19,039 nucleotides of DNA from Frondihabitans sp. GTDB taxonomy: Bacteria > Actinomycetota > Actinomycetes > Actinomycetales > Microbacteriaceae. The notes under the pieces are model-generated. The model had not been told where the DNA came from, made no database searches, and was given only the letters and a program-made list of their open reading frames with translations. The stretch lies in NCBI GenBank assembly GCA_025464735.1, contig JAODMX010000257.1, forward strand, positions 1 through 19,039, in the 5' to 3' direction. The translations under genes and the position numbers were made by a program. This document shows, piece by piece, positions 7,164-13,856 of this stretch (position 1 is its first letter; each line of letters begins with the position of its first letter).

Positions 7164-8152
7164 GTCTCCACCCAGTCGCCGGGTCGCAGCAGCTCCGACG
7201 CCGCGACTGGGGGATCGATGCGACGGGTCTTCGCAAGTCGTTCGGGTCCGTCCCGGTGCTGCGCGGAGTGGACATCCGCGTCGAGCGAGGTACGGTCTTC
7301 TCGCTGCTGGGACCAAACGGTGCGGGCAAGACCACCATCGTCCGGATCCTGTCCACTCTGTCGCGTCCCGATGCGGGCAGGGCGACTGTGGCCGGGTTTG
7401 ACATCGCGACGGAGCCTCAGAAAGTGCGTCGCCGTGTCAGCCTGACGGGCCAGTACGCCGCGGTCGATGACTTGCAAACCGGGCAGGAAACCCTCGTGAT
7501 GATGGGCCGACTCTGGGGCCTCTCGCATCGTGACGCCCGCGAGCGCGCTCGGGACCTCTTGGCGCAGTTCGACCTTGAGGCGGCCGGGATCCGGCAGGTC
7601 AGGAGGTATTCGGGCGGGATGCGCCGCCGCCTCGATCTCGCGGCGAGCCTTGTCGGATTTCCCGCTGTGATCTTCCTCGACGAGCCGACTACGGGACTCG
7701 ATCTTCGCAGCCGGCGGGCGATGTGGCACATCATCGCGGGCCTGAAAGAGGCAGGTGCGACCATTTTCCTCACCACCCAATACCTTGAGGAGGCCGATCA
7801 ACTCGCCGACCGCATCGCCCTGATCGATGGTGGCGTGATCGTCGCGGAGGGGACAGCGGCTGAACTGAAACGGCGCATCCGGGCTCGCCGCGTCGATATG
7901 CGCTTTGAGAACGCGCAGGGCTTCGCTGCCGCCCGCGACACGTTTGCGGCGCGCGTCGTTGTGAGCGACCCCGACCATCTGTCGCTTGGTGTTGACACCG
8001 ACGGAACTGCTGCCCAGGTGAGAGCGCTCTTGGACGAGATCGATCCTCGCCGCTCTGCCGTGACGGACTTCGGCGTCCACGACCCCACCCTCGACGATGT
8101 ATTCCTCGCCTTCACGGGGCATGCCACCAGCGCAAACACGCTGGAGACGTGA
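7160..8152 (+). CDS. DrrA-like ABC transporter ATP-binding protein (drug export)
   Basis: This 330-residue cytoplasmic ATPase belongs to the daunorubicin-resistance type of ABC exporters. Visible are Walker A GPNGAGKTT (51-59), the signature SGGMRRRLDLA (151-161), Walker B IFLDEPTTGLD (171-181), and the family-typical TTQYLEEADQLADRI, where Gln replaces the usual H-loop His. The C-terminal region ending HDPTLDDVFLAFTG is the usual DrrA regulatory tail. The GTG start at 7160 is chosen because it overlaps the PadR stop by 4 bases. Frames extending further upstream would run through the PadR gene. It pairs with the permease one base downstream. The substrate is not identifiable; many relatives export hydrophobic antibiotics. 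Confidence 0.92.
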   Translation: MSLHPVAGSQQLRRRDWGIDATGLRKSFGSVPVLRGVDIRVERGTVFSLLGPNGAGKTTIVRILSTLSRPDAGRATVAGFDIATEPQKVRRRVSLTGQYAAVDDLQTGQETLVMMGRLWGLSHRDARERARDLLAQFDLEAAGIRQVRRYSGGMRRRLDLAASLVGFPAVIFLDEPTTGLDLRSRRAMWHIIAGLKEAGATIFLTTQYLEEADQLADRIALIDGGVIVAEGTAAELKRRIRARRVDMRFENAQGFAAARDTFAARVVVSDPDHLSLGVDTDGTAAQVRALLDEIDPRRSAVTDFGVHDPTLDDVFLAFTGHATSANTLET

Positions 8153-8153
8153 G

Positions 8154-8957
8154 ATGAGTGACAACGTCGTGATTGGTGTCTCCGCCTCACCGTCGACGCG
8201 TCCGTCTTCGGTGATCCGCGACACGGTGGCCCTGATCGGGAGATCGCTCCGATTGACCCGACGCAACCTCGACTCCCTCTTCACAGGACTCCTCCTTCCG
8301 GTCCTGTTGATGCTTCTGTTCGTCTACATCCTCGGCGGAGCCATTCAGACCGGAACGAGCTACGTCACCTATGTCGTGCCCGGCGTGCTCCTGCTGTGTG
8401 CGGGATTTGTCGCAGCCAACACCGCCGTCACCGTGAACCACGATATGACCGGGGGTGTCATCGACCGGTTCCGCTCGATGGACATCAACGGTGCCGCATT
8501 CCTCGCCAGCCACGTCACCGCCAGTGTCATCCGAGACATCCTGTCAACGGCGATCGTGTTCACGGTTGCCCTCCTGATCGGATTCCGGGCCGACGCGTCG
8601 CCGCTTGAATGGCTCGGTGCCGCCGGAATCCTGCTCCTCTTCATCGGCGCCATCTCCTGGCTCGGCGCAGCGCTCGGCCTCCTCACCAAGTCGCCGGAGG
8701 CCGCGGGCAATGTCACCTTCGTCATGGTGTTTCTGCCTTACCCGAGCAGCGCGTTCGTCCCCATCAAGACCATGCCTTTCTGGATCCAAGGCTTCGCCAA
8801 CAACCAGCCGGTCACCCCGGTTATCGACACCGTCCGGGGGCTCCTCCTGCACACGCCGCTCGGCAGCAGCCCGTGGTACGCCATCGCCTGGTGCGTAAGT
8901 ATCATGCTGGTGTCGGTGCTCTTCGCGTCGATACTGTTCCGGCGGAGGTCGGCGTGA
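8154..8957 (+). CDS. DrrB-like ABC-2 type permease
   Basis: This 267-residue integral membrane protein has about six hydrophobic segments (first at about 44-63, last near 244-261). The amphipathic N-terminal helix RSLRLTRRNLDSLFTGLLLPVL and the C-terminal block VFLPYPSSAFVPIKTMPFWI followed by NNQPVTPVIDTVRGLL are the hallmarks of the ABC-2/DrrB family. It forms the membrane part of the exporter with the preceding ATPase, starting one base after that gene's stop. The ATG at 8154 is preceded by GGAGA (8143-8147) at suitable distance. The upstream frame is open further but would overlap the ATPase, so 8154 is preferred. It is the last gene of the PadR operon. Confidence 0.92.
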   Translation: MSDNVVIGVSASPSTRPSSVIRDTVALIGRSLRLTRRNLDSLFTGLLLPVLLMLLFVYILGGAIQTGTSYVTYVVPGVLLLCAGFVAANTAVTVNHDMTGGVIDRFRSMDINGAAFLASHVTASVIRDILSTAIVFTVALLIGFRADASPLEWLGAAGILLLFIGAISWLGAALGLLTKSPEAAGNVTFVMVFLPYPSSAFVPIKTMPFWIQGFANNQPVTPVIDTVRGLLLHTPLGSSPWYAIAWCVSIMLVSVLFASILFRRRSA

Positions 8958-8993
8958 GTTCGCATCTGGCGAGGTGTTCCCTGCCTTCGCTTT

Positions 8994-9008
8994 GCCGACG
9001 GAGTCGGC
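8994..9008 (+). terminator. Weak candidate terminator hairpin after the exporter operon
   Basis: GCCGAC (8994-8999) and GTCGGC (9003-9008) form a 6-bp perfect stem with a GGA loop, 36 bases after the permease stop. There is no T tract on the plus strand. It may slow or end transcription, but the evidence is modest. Confidence 0.3.
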
Positions 9009-9046
9009 TCTGCACCGACCGTTACACCCCCGAAACCTGCACGACC

Positions 9047-9052
9047 TAGCAT
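9047..9052 (+). promoter_or_regulatory. Putative -10 element TAGCAT, leaderless promoter
   Basis: TAGCAT (TANNNT) ends 6 bases before the ATG at 9059. No Shine-Dalgarno sequence is present. TTACAC at 9022-9027 is a poor -35 at a 19-base distance. Confidence 0.5.
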
Positions 9053-9058
9053 CGATCC

Positions 9059-9520
9059 ATGACCCCGGTCGCCGCAGACTCCTCCTCCGAGTGGGGTCGC
9101 GTCGTCGACGGGTCGATCGAGCAGCGCATGCTCGTGGCCGCCGGCGAGCTGATCGGTACTGAGCTTCGGCCGCGGTCGATCGTGCTGGACAATCGCAGCC
9201 GCGTCGAGGTCGAGGGGATGGACGCGGCCGGCCGAGTCGTGGCCCAACTGGTCGCGAACCAGGGCACCTACAAGCCGTCGTACCGCAACAAGGTGATGGC
9301 CGACCTCTTCAAGCTGCTCTGGGTGCGGTCGAGTGTGCCGACCGCCGAACGCGCCGTGCTGGTCATCACCGAGCTCGTCGTGAAGGCGCTGGGCGGGTGG
9401 GTGGCCGTCGCCGCAGCCGACCTGGGCGTCGAGGTGCTCGTGTTCGACGGCGAGACGGTGGCGCCGCTCGCGGCCACGGCGCAGCCCGCACCACAGTCCC
9501 CGCACCACCGGGAGCGTTAA
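9059..9520 (+). CDS. Hypothetical protein, possibly restriction-endonuclease-like fold
   Basis: This 153-residue protein of unknown function is predicted to be soluble. The central block, with VEVEGMDAAGRVVAQLVANQ followed by a KVMADLFKLLWV helix, resembles by eye small proteins of the PD-(D/E)XK nuclease-like fold. In those, an acidic residue is followed by a strand bearing E-x-K-like residues and a basic helix with KVxxDxxKL. If so, the expected Glu in the 'VVAQLVANQG' strand is Gln here, so catalysis is doubtful. The last 15 residues are Pro/Ala/His-rich and probably disordered. It is transcribed alone, from a leaderless-type start, and separated from the catabolic operon by about 160 bases. 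Fold assignment is low-confidence inference; the gene itself is well supported by coding bias and start context. Confidence 0.7.
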   Translation: MTPVAADSSSEWGRVVDGSIEQRMLVAAGELIGTELRPRSIVLDNRSRVEVEGMDAAGRVVAQLVANQGTYKPSYRNKVMADLFKLLWVRSSVPTAERAVLVITELVVKALGGWVAVAAADLGVEVLVFDGETVAPLAATAQPAPQSPHHRER

Positions 9521-9642
9521 CACACTCGCAACAGAGCGGGCCACTTCGCGTAACACGGGCCGGATACTGTCTCAGCAACAAGAAGCGGATTTCCGCGTTG
9601 CAGACATCGAGCTCGCGACGCACGCTCTCCGCCATACGAGAC

Positions 9643-9660
9643 CGAGCACGTGCGTGCTCG
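9643..9660. promoter_or_regulatory. 18-bp palindrome in the leader of the catabolic operon
   Basis: CGAGCACG and CGTGCTCG flank a TG centre, giving a perfect inverted repeat that ends 10 bases before the GGAGG ribosome binding site of the ATPase gene. It could be an operator for an unseen regulator or an RNA hairpin near the ribosome binding site. The rest of the gap (9521-9681) holds a 5-bp hairpin GCGGA/TCCGC (9585-9596) and a possible -10 GATACT (9563-9568). I found no convincing -35 and no match to the FMN or TPP riboswitch consensus. Confidence 0.45.
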
Positions 9661-9681
9661 CCGACGGTATGGAGGATCATG

Positions 9682-10512
9682 ATGGTGTCGTCAGCCCTGG
9701 AACTACGCGGTGTCAGCAAGGTGTACGGCCTTGGCCTGACGGCGATGACCGCGCTCAACGGCGTTGATCTGACCGTCGAGCCGGGGCGCTTCGTCAGCCT
9801 GATCGGCCCGAGCGTCTGCGGCAAGTCGACCCTGCTGCGCCTCGTCGCCGGCCTGGAGCCGGCCGACCGCGGTGAGGTCACCGTGCACGGGGTCACTCCC
9901 GAGGAGGCCTGCGCCGCGAAGCTCATCGGCCTGGTGCCGCAGGGTCCGGCGCTGCTGCCGTGGCTCACGGTGCTCGGCAACGTGTCGCTGCCCCGCAAGA
10001 TCAACCCCGACGCGGTGAAACGACGCGAAAGGATCCAGGATCTCGCCGAGCGAGACGCCCGCAAGACGGCTCCCGACATGCTCGAACTCCTGACCAAGGC
10101 CGGCCTCGGTGACGCCATCAACAAGCGGCCATCGCAGCTGTCGGGCGGCATGCAGCAGCGCGCGGCCATCGTGCGGGCGTTCGGCCTCCAACCCGACGTG
10201 TTGCTGATGGACGAGCCCTTCTCGGCCCTCGACGAGTTCACCCGCGAGAGCCTCCAAGACCAACTGCTCGACCTCTGGGACGAGCTGCAGACCACCGTGC
10301 TGTTCGTCACCCACTCGGTCTCGGAGGCGGTGCGGATGTCGGACACCGTCGTGGTGATGGCACCCCGCCCTGGCCGGATCGTCGACGTCGTCGATATCGA
10401 TCTGCCTCGTCCGCGCAACCAGCGGCTGCTCGAAGACCGCCGTTTCCACGAATACGAGGATCTGATCCGCGATCGGCTCCACAGCGCCTGGCGCTCCACG
10501 GACGCCGCGTGA
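9682..10512 (+). CDS. ABC importer ATP-binding protein, nitrate/sulfonate/pyrimidine type
   Basis: This 276-residue cytoplasmic ATPase of the NitT/TauT-like import family would energise uptake with the permease and lipoprotein that follow. The Q-loop (Q87 in LVPQ), signature LSGGMQQR (153-160), Walker B VLLMDEPFSALDE (173-185) and H-loop H211 are all intact. The Walker A reads GPSVCGKST (42-50): the Gly normally found at position 45 is Val, encoded by GTC, one base from GGC. A charged insertion (KRRERIQDLAERDARK) before the signature is longer than usual. GGAGG (9671-9675) lies 6 bases before this ATG; the adjacent ATG at 9679 would be only 3 bases away, so 9682 is preferred. First gene of the catabolic operon. 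Confidence 0.9.
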   Translation: MVSSALELRGVSKVYGLGLTAMTALNGVDLTVEPGRFVSLIGPSVCGKSTLLRLVAGLEPADRGEVTVHGVTPEEACAAKLIGLVPQGPALLPWLTVLGNVSLPRKINPDAVKRRERIQDLAERDARKTAPDMLELLTKAGLGDAINKRPSQLSGGMQQRAAIVRAFGLQPDVLLMDEPFSALDEFTRESLQDQLLDLWDELQTTVLFVTHSVSEAVRMSDTVVVMAPRPGRIVDVVDIDLPRPRNQRLLEDRRFHEYEDLIRDRLHSAWRSTDAA

Positions 10513-10526
10513 GCGAGGAGAGAACG

Positions 10527-11444
10527 ATGAGTGTCGCCCACGAACGCCTTTCCTCCGCGACGACCCCTGCAACCAACCCCGCACCGACCAGCGCCGGCGC
10601 CGCCACGGAGTCCGCCACCACCCCGGAGAACGTGTTGCCCGCCGAGCCGTCCCGCTTCAGCCTCAAGCACCCGAACTCGCACTTCGCGTGGGTGCGCCCG
10701 AAGATCTGGTTGCCGCTCGTCGTGATGGTGGCTCTCCTCGCGGGGTTGTGGCAATGGGGATCCGGGGCGCTGCCCTATCTTCTGCCGCCGCTGCCCAGTG
10801 TCTTCGCATCGCTCGCCGGCAACGTGCCGTACTACCTGCAGAACGCCGGCATCACCCTGGGCGAGTCGCTCGTCGGGCTCGTGATCGGATTCGTTGCGGC
10901 GTTCGTTCTCGCGGTGCTGACCAGCGAGCTGCCGCTTGTGCGTCGCGCCGTCATGCCGATCGCGGTCGTCCTCAACGTCACCCCGCTGGTCGCGATCGCC
11001 CCCGCCCTTGTTGTCGCGTTCGGTTTCGGGCCGCTGCCGAAGCTGATTATCACGGCGCTCATCTGTTTCTTCCCGATCCTCATCAACACTGCCGTCGGGC
11101 TCCGCTCGGTACCGCAGCAGGTGCTGCAGGTGTACCGGACCATGGATGCCTCGCGGCTCGAGATGCTCATCCACCTGCGCATCCCCAACGCCCTGCCGTA
11201 CGTGTTCGCGGCCCTGCGGATCGTGTTCCCGCTGTCGATCATCGGTGCGGTCGTCGCCGAGCTGTCTGCTTCCGGGTCGACCGGTGGCCTCGGCACGGTC
11301 ATCAGTACCGGGTCGTCGATGAACCAGCTCGCGGTGGTCTACGCGGCGATCTTCATCCTTGCCCTGATGGGCGTTCTCCTTCTTGCCCTCATCACCCTCA
11401 TCGAACGGCGTGCCCTCCGCTGGCACGAGACCGCCACCGACTAG
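10527..11444 (+). CDS. ABC importer permease, nitrate/sulfonate/pyrimidine/riboflavin type
   Basis: This 305-residue inner-membrane protein with about six transmembrane segments belongs to the binding-protein-dependent transport family. An unusually long, Ala/Thr/Pro-rich N-terminal tail (about 1-45) precedes the first membrane helix (about 61-76). The EAA-like coupling loop appears as YRTMDASRLEMLIHLRIPNALPYV-type sequence (about 203-226), in contact with the ATPase. The best relatives by pattern are SsuC, TauC, ThiX and RibX. GAGGAG (10515-10520) sits 6 bases before the ATG at 10527. A GTG at 10509 overlapping the ATPase stop is an alternative start, but the ribosome binding site favours the ATG. 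Confidence 0.9.
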   Translation: MSVAHERLSSATTPATNPAPTSAGAATESATTPENVLPAEPSRFSLKHPNSHFAWVRPKIWLPLVVMVALLAGLWQWGSGALPYLLPPLPSVFASLAGNVPYYLQNAGITLGESLVGLVIGFVAAFVLAVLTSELPLVRRAVMPIAVVLNVTPLVAIAPALVVAFGFGPLPKLIITALICFFPILINTAVGLRSVPQQVLQVYRTMDASRLEMLIHLRIPNALPYVFAALRIVFPLSIIGAVVAELSASGSTGGLGTVISTGSSMNQLAVVYAAIFILALMGVLLLALITLIERRALRWHETATD

Positions 11445-11450
11445 ACGCCC

Positions 11451-11487
11451 TCCGCCGACTGACCTCCGCAGCCCGTCCCTCGGCGGA
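11451..11487 (+). repeat. Intercistronic hairpin between permease and binding protein
   Basis: TCCGCCGA (11451-11458) and TCGGCGGA (11480-11487) form an 8-bp stem with a 21-base loop, just after the permease stop. The rest of the 130-base gap to the binding-protein gene is C-rich and ends in a clear ribosome binding site. I see no -10/-35 pair, so this is more likely an RNA-stability element or partial terminator within the operon. Confidence 0.5.
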
Positions 11488-11574
11488 CAGCGCTGACCGT
11501 CGAGCCCCGACGACCCACGAGAACCCAGAACCTTCCCCTTCACCCCCGCATCCCTATCCCCCTAGGAGAACCAC

Positions 11575-12687
11575 ATGCAGCACCGCCGTCTGAAAGCCGG
11601 TCTGGCCGCGTTCGCCACCGTCGCTCTCACTCTCGCCCTCGCCGCCTGCAGTACCGGGTCCAGCCCGGCCGGCACGGGCTCCTCCGGCTCCGCGATCTCG
11701 TCGAAGCGCTGCGCCGAGAACAAGGCCGCCGGCCAGATCACGTACCTCTCCGGCTACCAGTACCAGTCGTCGGCATCGATCCTGGAGTACATCGCAGCCA
11801 GCAAGCTCGGCTACTTCAAAGACCTCTGCCTCAACGTGCAGCTGAAGCCGGGCAGCGGTGACACCGCCCAGAACACGAAGCTGCTCGCGAGCGGCCAGGC
11901 CACGGTCTCGGCCGTCGCGGAGCAGGACCTCATCCAGGCCCGCGCAAACGGCATCGACATCACCGGCATCTCGTCGTACTCGAACGCTGGGCTCGACATC
12001 CTGATGACCAACAAAGACATCACGAAGCTCACCCAGCTCGACGGCAAGGTCGTCGGCAACAAGGGCTACGTGCCCGCGGCGGTCGAGGCCATGATGGTGA
12101 AGGCCGGCGTCGACTGGAAGTCGCTCCAGCAGGTCAAGGAGGGCTACGACCCGACCGTGCTCACCCGCAAGCAGGGCGGACTCGAGGCCCTCACCGGCTT
12201 CATCTCGAACGAGCCGAACCAGCTCAAGGCGGCCGGCCACCCGGTCACCGTCTGGCAGCCCGTCAAGTACGGAATCCCGAGCTCGCTCGGCGCGATGGCG
12301 GTCAACCCGGCCTTCGCGAAGGCCCACCCGACGGCGGTCGAAGACGTGCTCCGCGCGGCACTCCACGCCTACGCCTACTGTTCGGCAAGCACGGCCAAAA
12401 CGGAGCAGTGCGTGGGCTACGCCGCCGACCTGTCGGGTGCGACCTACGACAAGAAGCTCAACGCCACGATCTGGAAGACCGAGACGAAGGTCGTCGCCGA
12501 CAACCCCACCCCCGATCAGCCGCTTGGCGGCATCGACCCGAAGAATGTCACCAAGCTCGTCGACATGCTCCACCAGTTCGACATCGTGCCCTCGTCGGTC
12601 ACGGCAACCACCGCGTCGTCGTGGTTCGACAACTCCTACATCAAAGCGATCTACAAGGGCAACACGCTGGTCTGGCCCGCACCATAG
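11575..12687 (+). CDS. ABC importer substrate-binding lipoprotein, NMT1/ThiY-like
   Basis: This 370-residue lipoprotein captures the substrate outside the membrane. The signal peptide is clear: RR/K at 4-7, hydrophobic stretch 9-24, lipobox LAAC with lipidated C25, then a Ser/Gly-rich tether. The mature domain follows the NMT1/THI5-like plan: ILEYIAASKLGYFKDLCL near the N-terminus, SGQATVSAVAEQDLIQARANG, VVGNKGYVPAAVEAMMVKAGV and AMAVNPAFAKAHPTAVEDVLRAAL. This family includes ThiY (formylaminopyrimidine), RibY (riboflavin) and sulfonate or nitrate binders. Four further cysteines (C46, C85, C269, C279) could make disulfides. AGGAG (11564-11568) lies 6 bases before the ATG. Stem-loops flank the gene on both sides. 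Ligand not determinable by eye. Confidence 0.92.
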   Translation: MQHRRLKAGLAAFATVALTLALAACSTGSSPAGTGSSGSAISSKRCAENKAAGQITYLSGYQYQSSASILEYIAASKLGYFKDLCLNVQLKPGSGDTAQNTKLLASGQATVSAVAEQDLIQARANGIDITGISSYSNAGLDILMTNKDITKLTQLDGKVVGNKGYVPAAVEAMMVKAGVDWKSLQQVKEGYDPTVLTRKQGGLEALTGFISNEPNQLKAAGHPVTVWQPVKYGIPSSLGAMAVNPAFAKAHPTAVEDVLRAALHAYAYCSASTAKTEQCVGYAADLSGATYDKKLNATIWKTETKVVADNPTPDQPLGGIDPKNVTKLVDMLHQFDIVPSSVTATTASSWFDNSYIKAIYKGNTLVWPAP

Positions 12688-12693
12688 GGGAAT

Positions 12694-12733
12694 CGCAGGA
12701 TCCGTGTGGTCACCTCGCCGCCCGGATCCTGCG
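12694..12733 (+). repeat. Intercistronic hairpin downstream of the binding-protein gene
   Basis: CGCAGGATCCG (12694-12704) and CGGATCCTGCG (12723-12733) are a perfect 11-bp inverted repeat around an 18-base loop, beginning 6 bases after the stop codon. There is no T run, so read-through into the RutA-like gene is expected. A 3' stem-loop of this kind could protect the upstream mRNA and raise binding-protein levels relative to the enzymes (inference). Confidence 0.6.
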
Positions 12734-12739
12734 CCCCAC

Positions 12740-12768
12740 GATCACGCACCACCCAGATCACGCACCAC
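12740..12768 (+). repeat. Two 13-base direct repeats upstream of the RutA-like gene
   Basis: GATCACGCACCAC occurs at 12740-12752 and again at 12756-12768, a 16-base period, just before the ribosome binding site. It may be a slip duplication or a binding site. No function is known. Confidence 0.6.
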
Positions 12769-12791
12769 GCACCGAACGAAAGGCCCTCGCG

Positions 12792-13856
12792 ATGACCGCG
12801 AAAGAGTACGGAATCTTCCTCCCGATCGGGAACGGGGGATGGATGCTGTCGACCACGGCACCCCATCCCGAGGCGACCTACGCCTGGAACAAGCGCGCCG
12901 CTCGGCACGCCGAGGAGATCGGCCTCGACTTCATCATGTCGATGGCGAAATGGCGGGGGTTCGGCGGCACGACCGACCACTGGGGGCGCTCGCTCGAGTC
13001 GATGACGATGATGTCGGCGCTCGCCGAGGCCACCGACCGGGTCAAGATCTGGGCGACCATGCACGCCAACGTCCACAACCCTGCCGTCGCCGCGAAGATG
13101 TTCGCGACCCTCCAGGACATCTCGGGCGGGCGTGCCGGCATGAACATCGTGAACGGCGCGTTCGCGGCCGAGTTCGACCAGTTCGGCATCTGGGATCCCG
13201 ACCTGGATCACGCCGATCGCTACCGCATGACCGAGGCCTGGACCGAGGCGGTCACTCGCCTGTGGACGGAGGACGTCGTCACGATGCACACGCCGTACTT
13301 CGACCTCGAAAACTGCGAGTCCAGGCCCCACCCGTCGACCATGCCGACGATCATCAGCGCCGGGGCGTCCGCCGCGGGGCGCGCGTTCCAGGCGGAGTAC
13401 ACCGACGGCGCCTTCCTCTCGGCCGACAACCTCGACCAGATGCGCGAGAGCTCGCGTGACGTCCACGACCGCGCCGCTGCGCTCGGGCGCAGCTGCAAGA
13501 CCTACTCGATGCTGACCGTCGTGCAGGACGAGACAGATGCCCTGGCCGCCGAGAAGGTCGAGGCCTGGGGGGCTGGGCTCGATCGGGAGGCGCTCGCCCT
13601 GATGCGCTCGTCGTGGGGGATCCCCGCCGATCAGGCGAAGGCCTGGGCCGAGGGAGCCGCGGGCGAAGCGGCCTTCCAGACGCCGTATGTCGCGGGCTCC
13701 GCCGAGACGGTGACCGAGCACATCGAGTACATCGTCGGCGAGGCCGAGCTCGACGGGCTCATGCTGATCTTCCCGGAGTACGACCGCGACATGGTGCTCT
13801 TCGGCGAGTCCGTGCTGCCTGCGCTTCGCGCCCATGACTTGGCGGGCGCGCGATGA
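12792..13856 (+). CDS. RutA-like FMN-dependent monooxygenase (luciferase-like fold)
   Basis: This 354-residue cytoplasmic flavoenzyme uses FMNH2 and O2. It aligns by eye along most of Escherichia coli RutA, the uracil ring-opening monooxygenase: PIGNGGW (11-17, RutA PIGNNGW), MAKWRGFGGTTDHW (51-64, RutA MIKLRGFGGKTEFW), LESMTMMSALAEAT (68-81), DISGGRAGMNIVNG (109-122, RutA SISGGRFGVNLVTG) and IISAGASAAGRAFQAEYTD (187-205). Asn118 aligns with the Asn of the RutA VNLVTGW segment, while the following Trp is Ala (NGA). RutA performs oxidative amide cleavage, so a related C-N cleavage is likely. It starts after a GAAAGG site (12778-12783). The stop overlaps the next ATG (ATGA). The substrate need not be uracil, as the rest of the Rut pathway is missing. 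Confidence 0.9.
   Translation: MTAKEYGIFLPIGNGGWMLSTTAPHPEATYAWNKRAARHAEEIGLDFIMSMAKWRGFGGTTDHWGRSLESMTMMSALAEATDRVKIWATMHANVHNPAVAAKMFATLQDISGGRAGMNIVNGAFAAEFDQFGIWDPDLDHADRYRMTEAWTEAVTRLWTEDVVTMHTPYFDLENCESRPHPSTMPTIISAGASAAGRAFQAEYTDGAFLSADNLDQMRESSRDVHDRAAALGRSCKTYSMLTVVQDETDALAAEKVEAWGAGLDREALALMRSSWGIPADQAKAWAEGAAGEAAFQTPYVAGSAETVTEHIEYIVGEAELDGLMLIFPEYDRDMVLFGESVLPALRAHDLAGAR

Noticed and set aside
9521..9681. Possible FMN or TPP riboswitch in the operon leader, suggested by the flavin/pyrimidine theme
   Set aside because: The conserved sequence blocks of these riboswitches are not present. Only simple hairpins are seen.
9366..11543. 725-residue open frame on the minus strand opposite the ABC importer genes
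   Set aside because: It is rich in Arg, Gly, Ser and Asp with no family pattern, and it lies antisense to two genes with clear motifs. It is a by-product of GC-rich codon bias.
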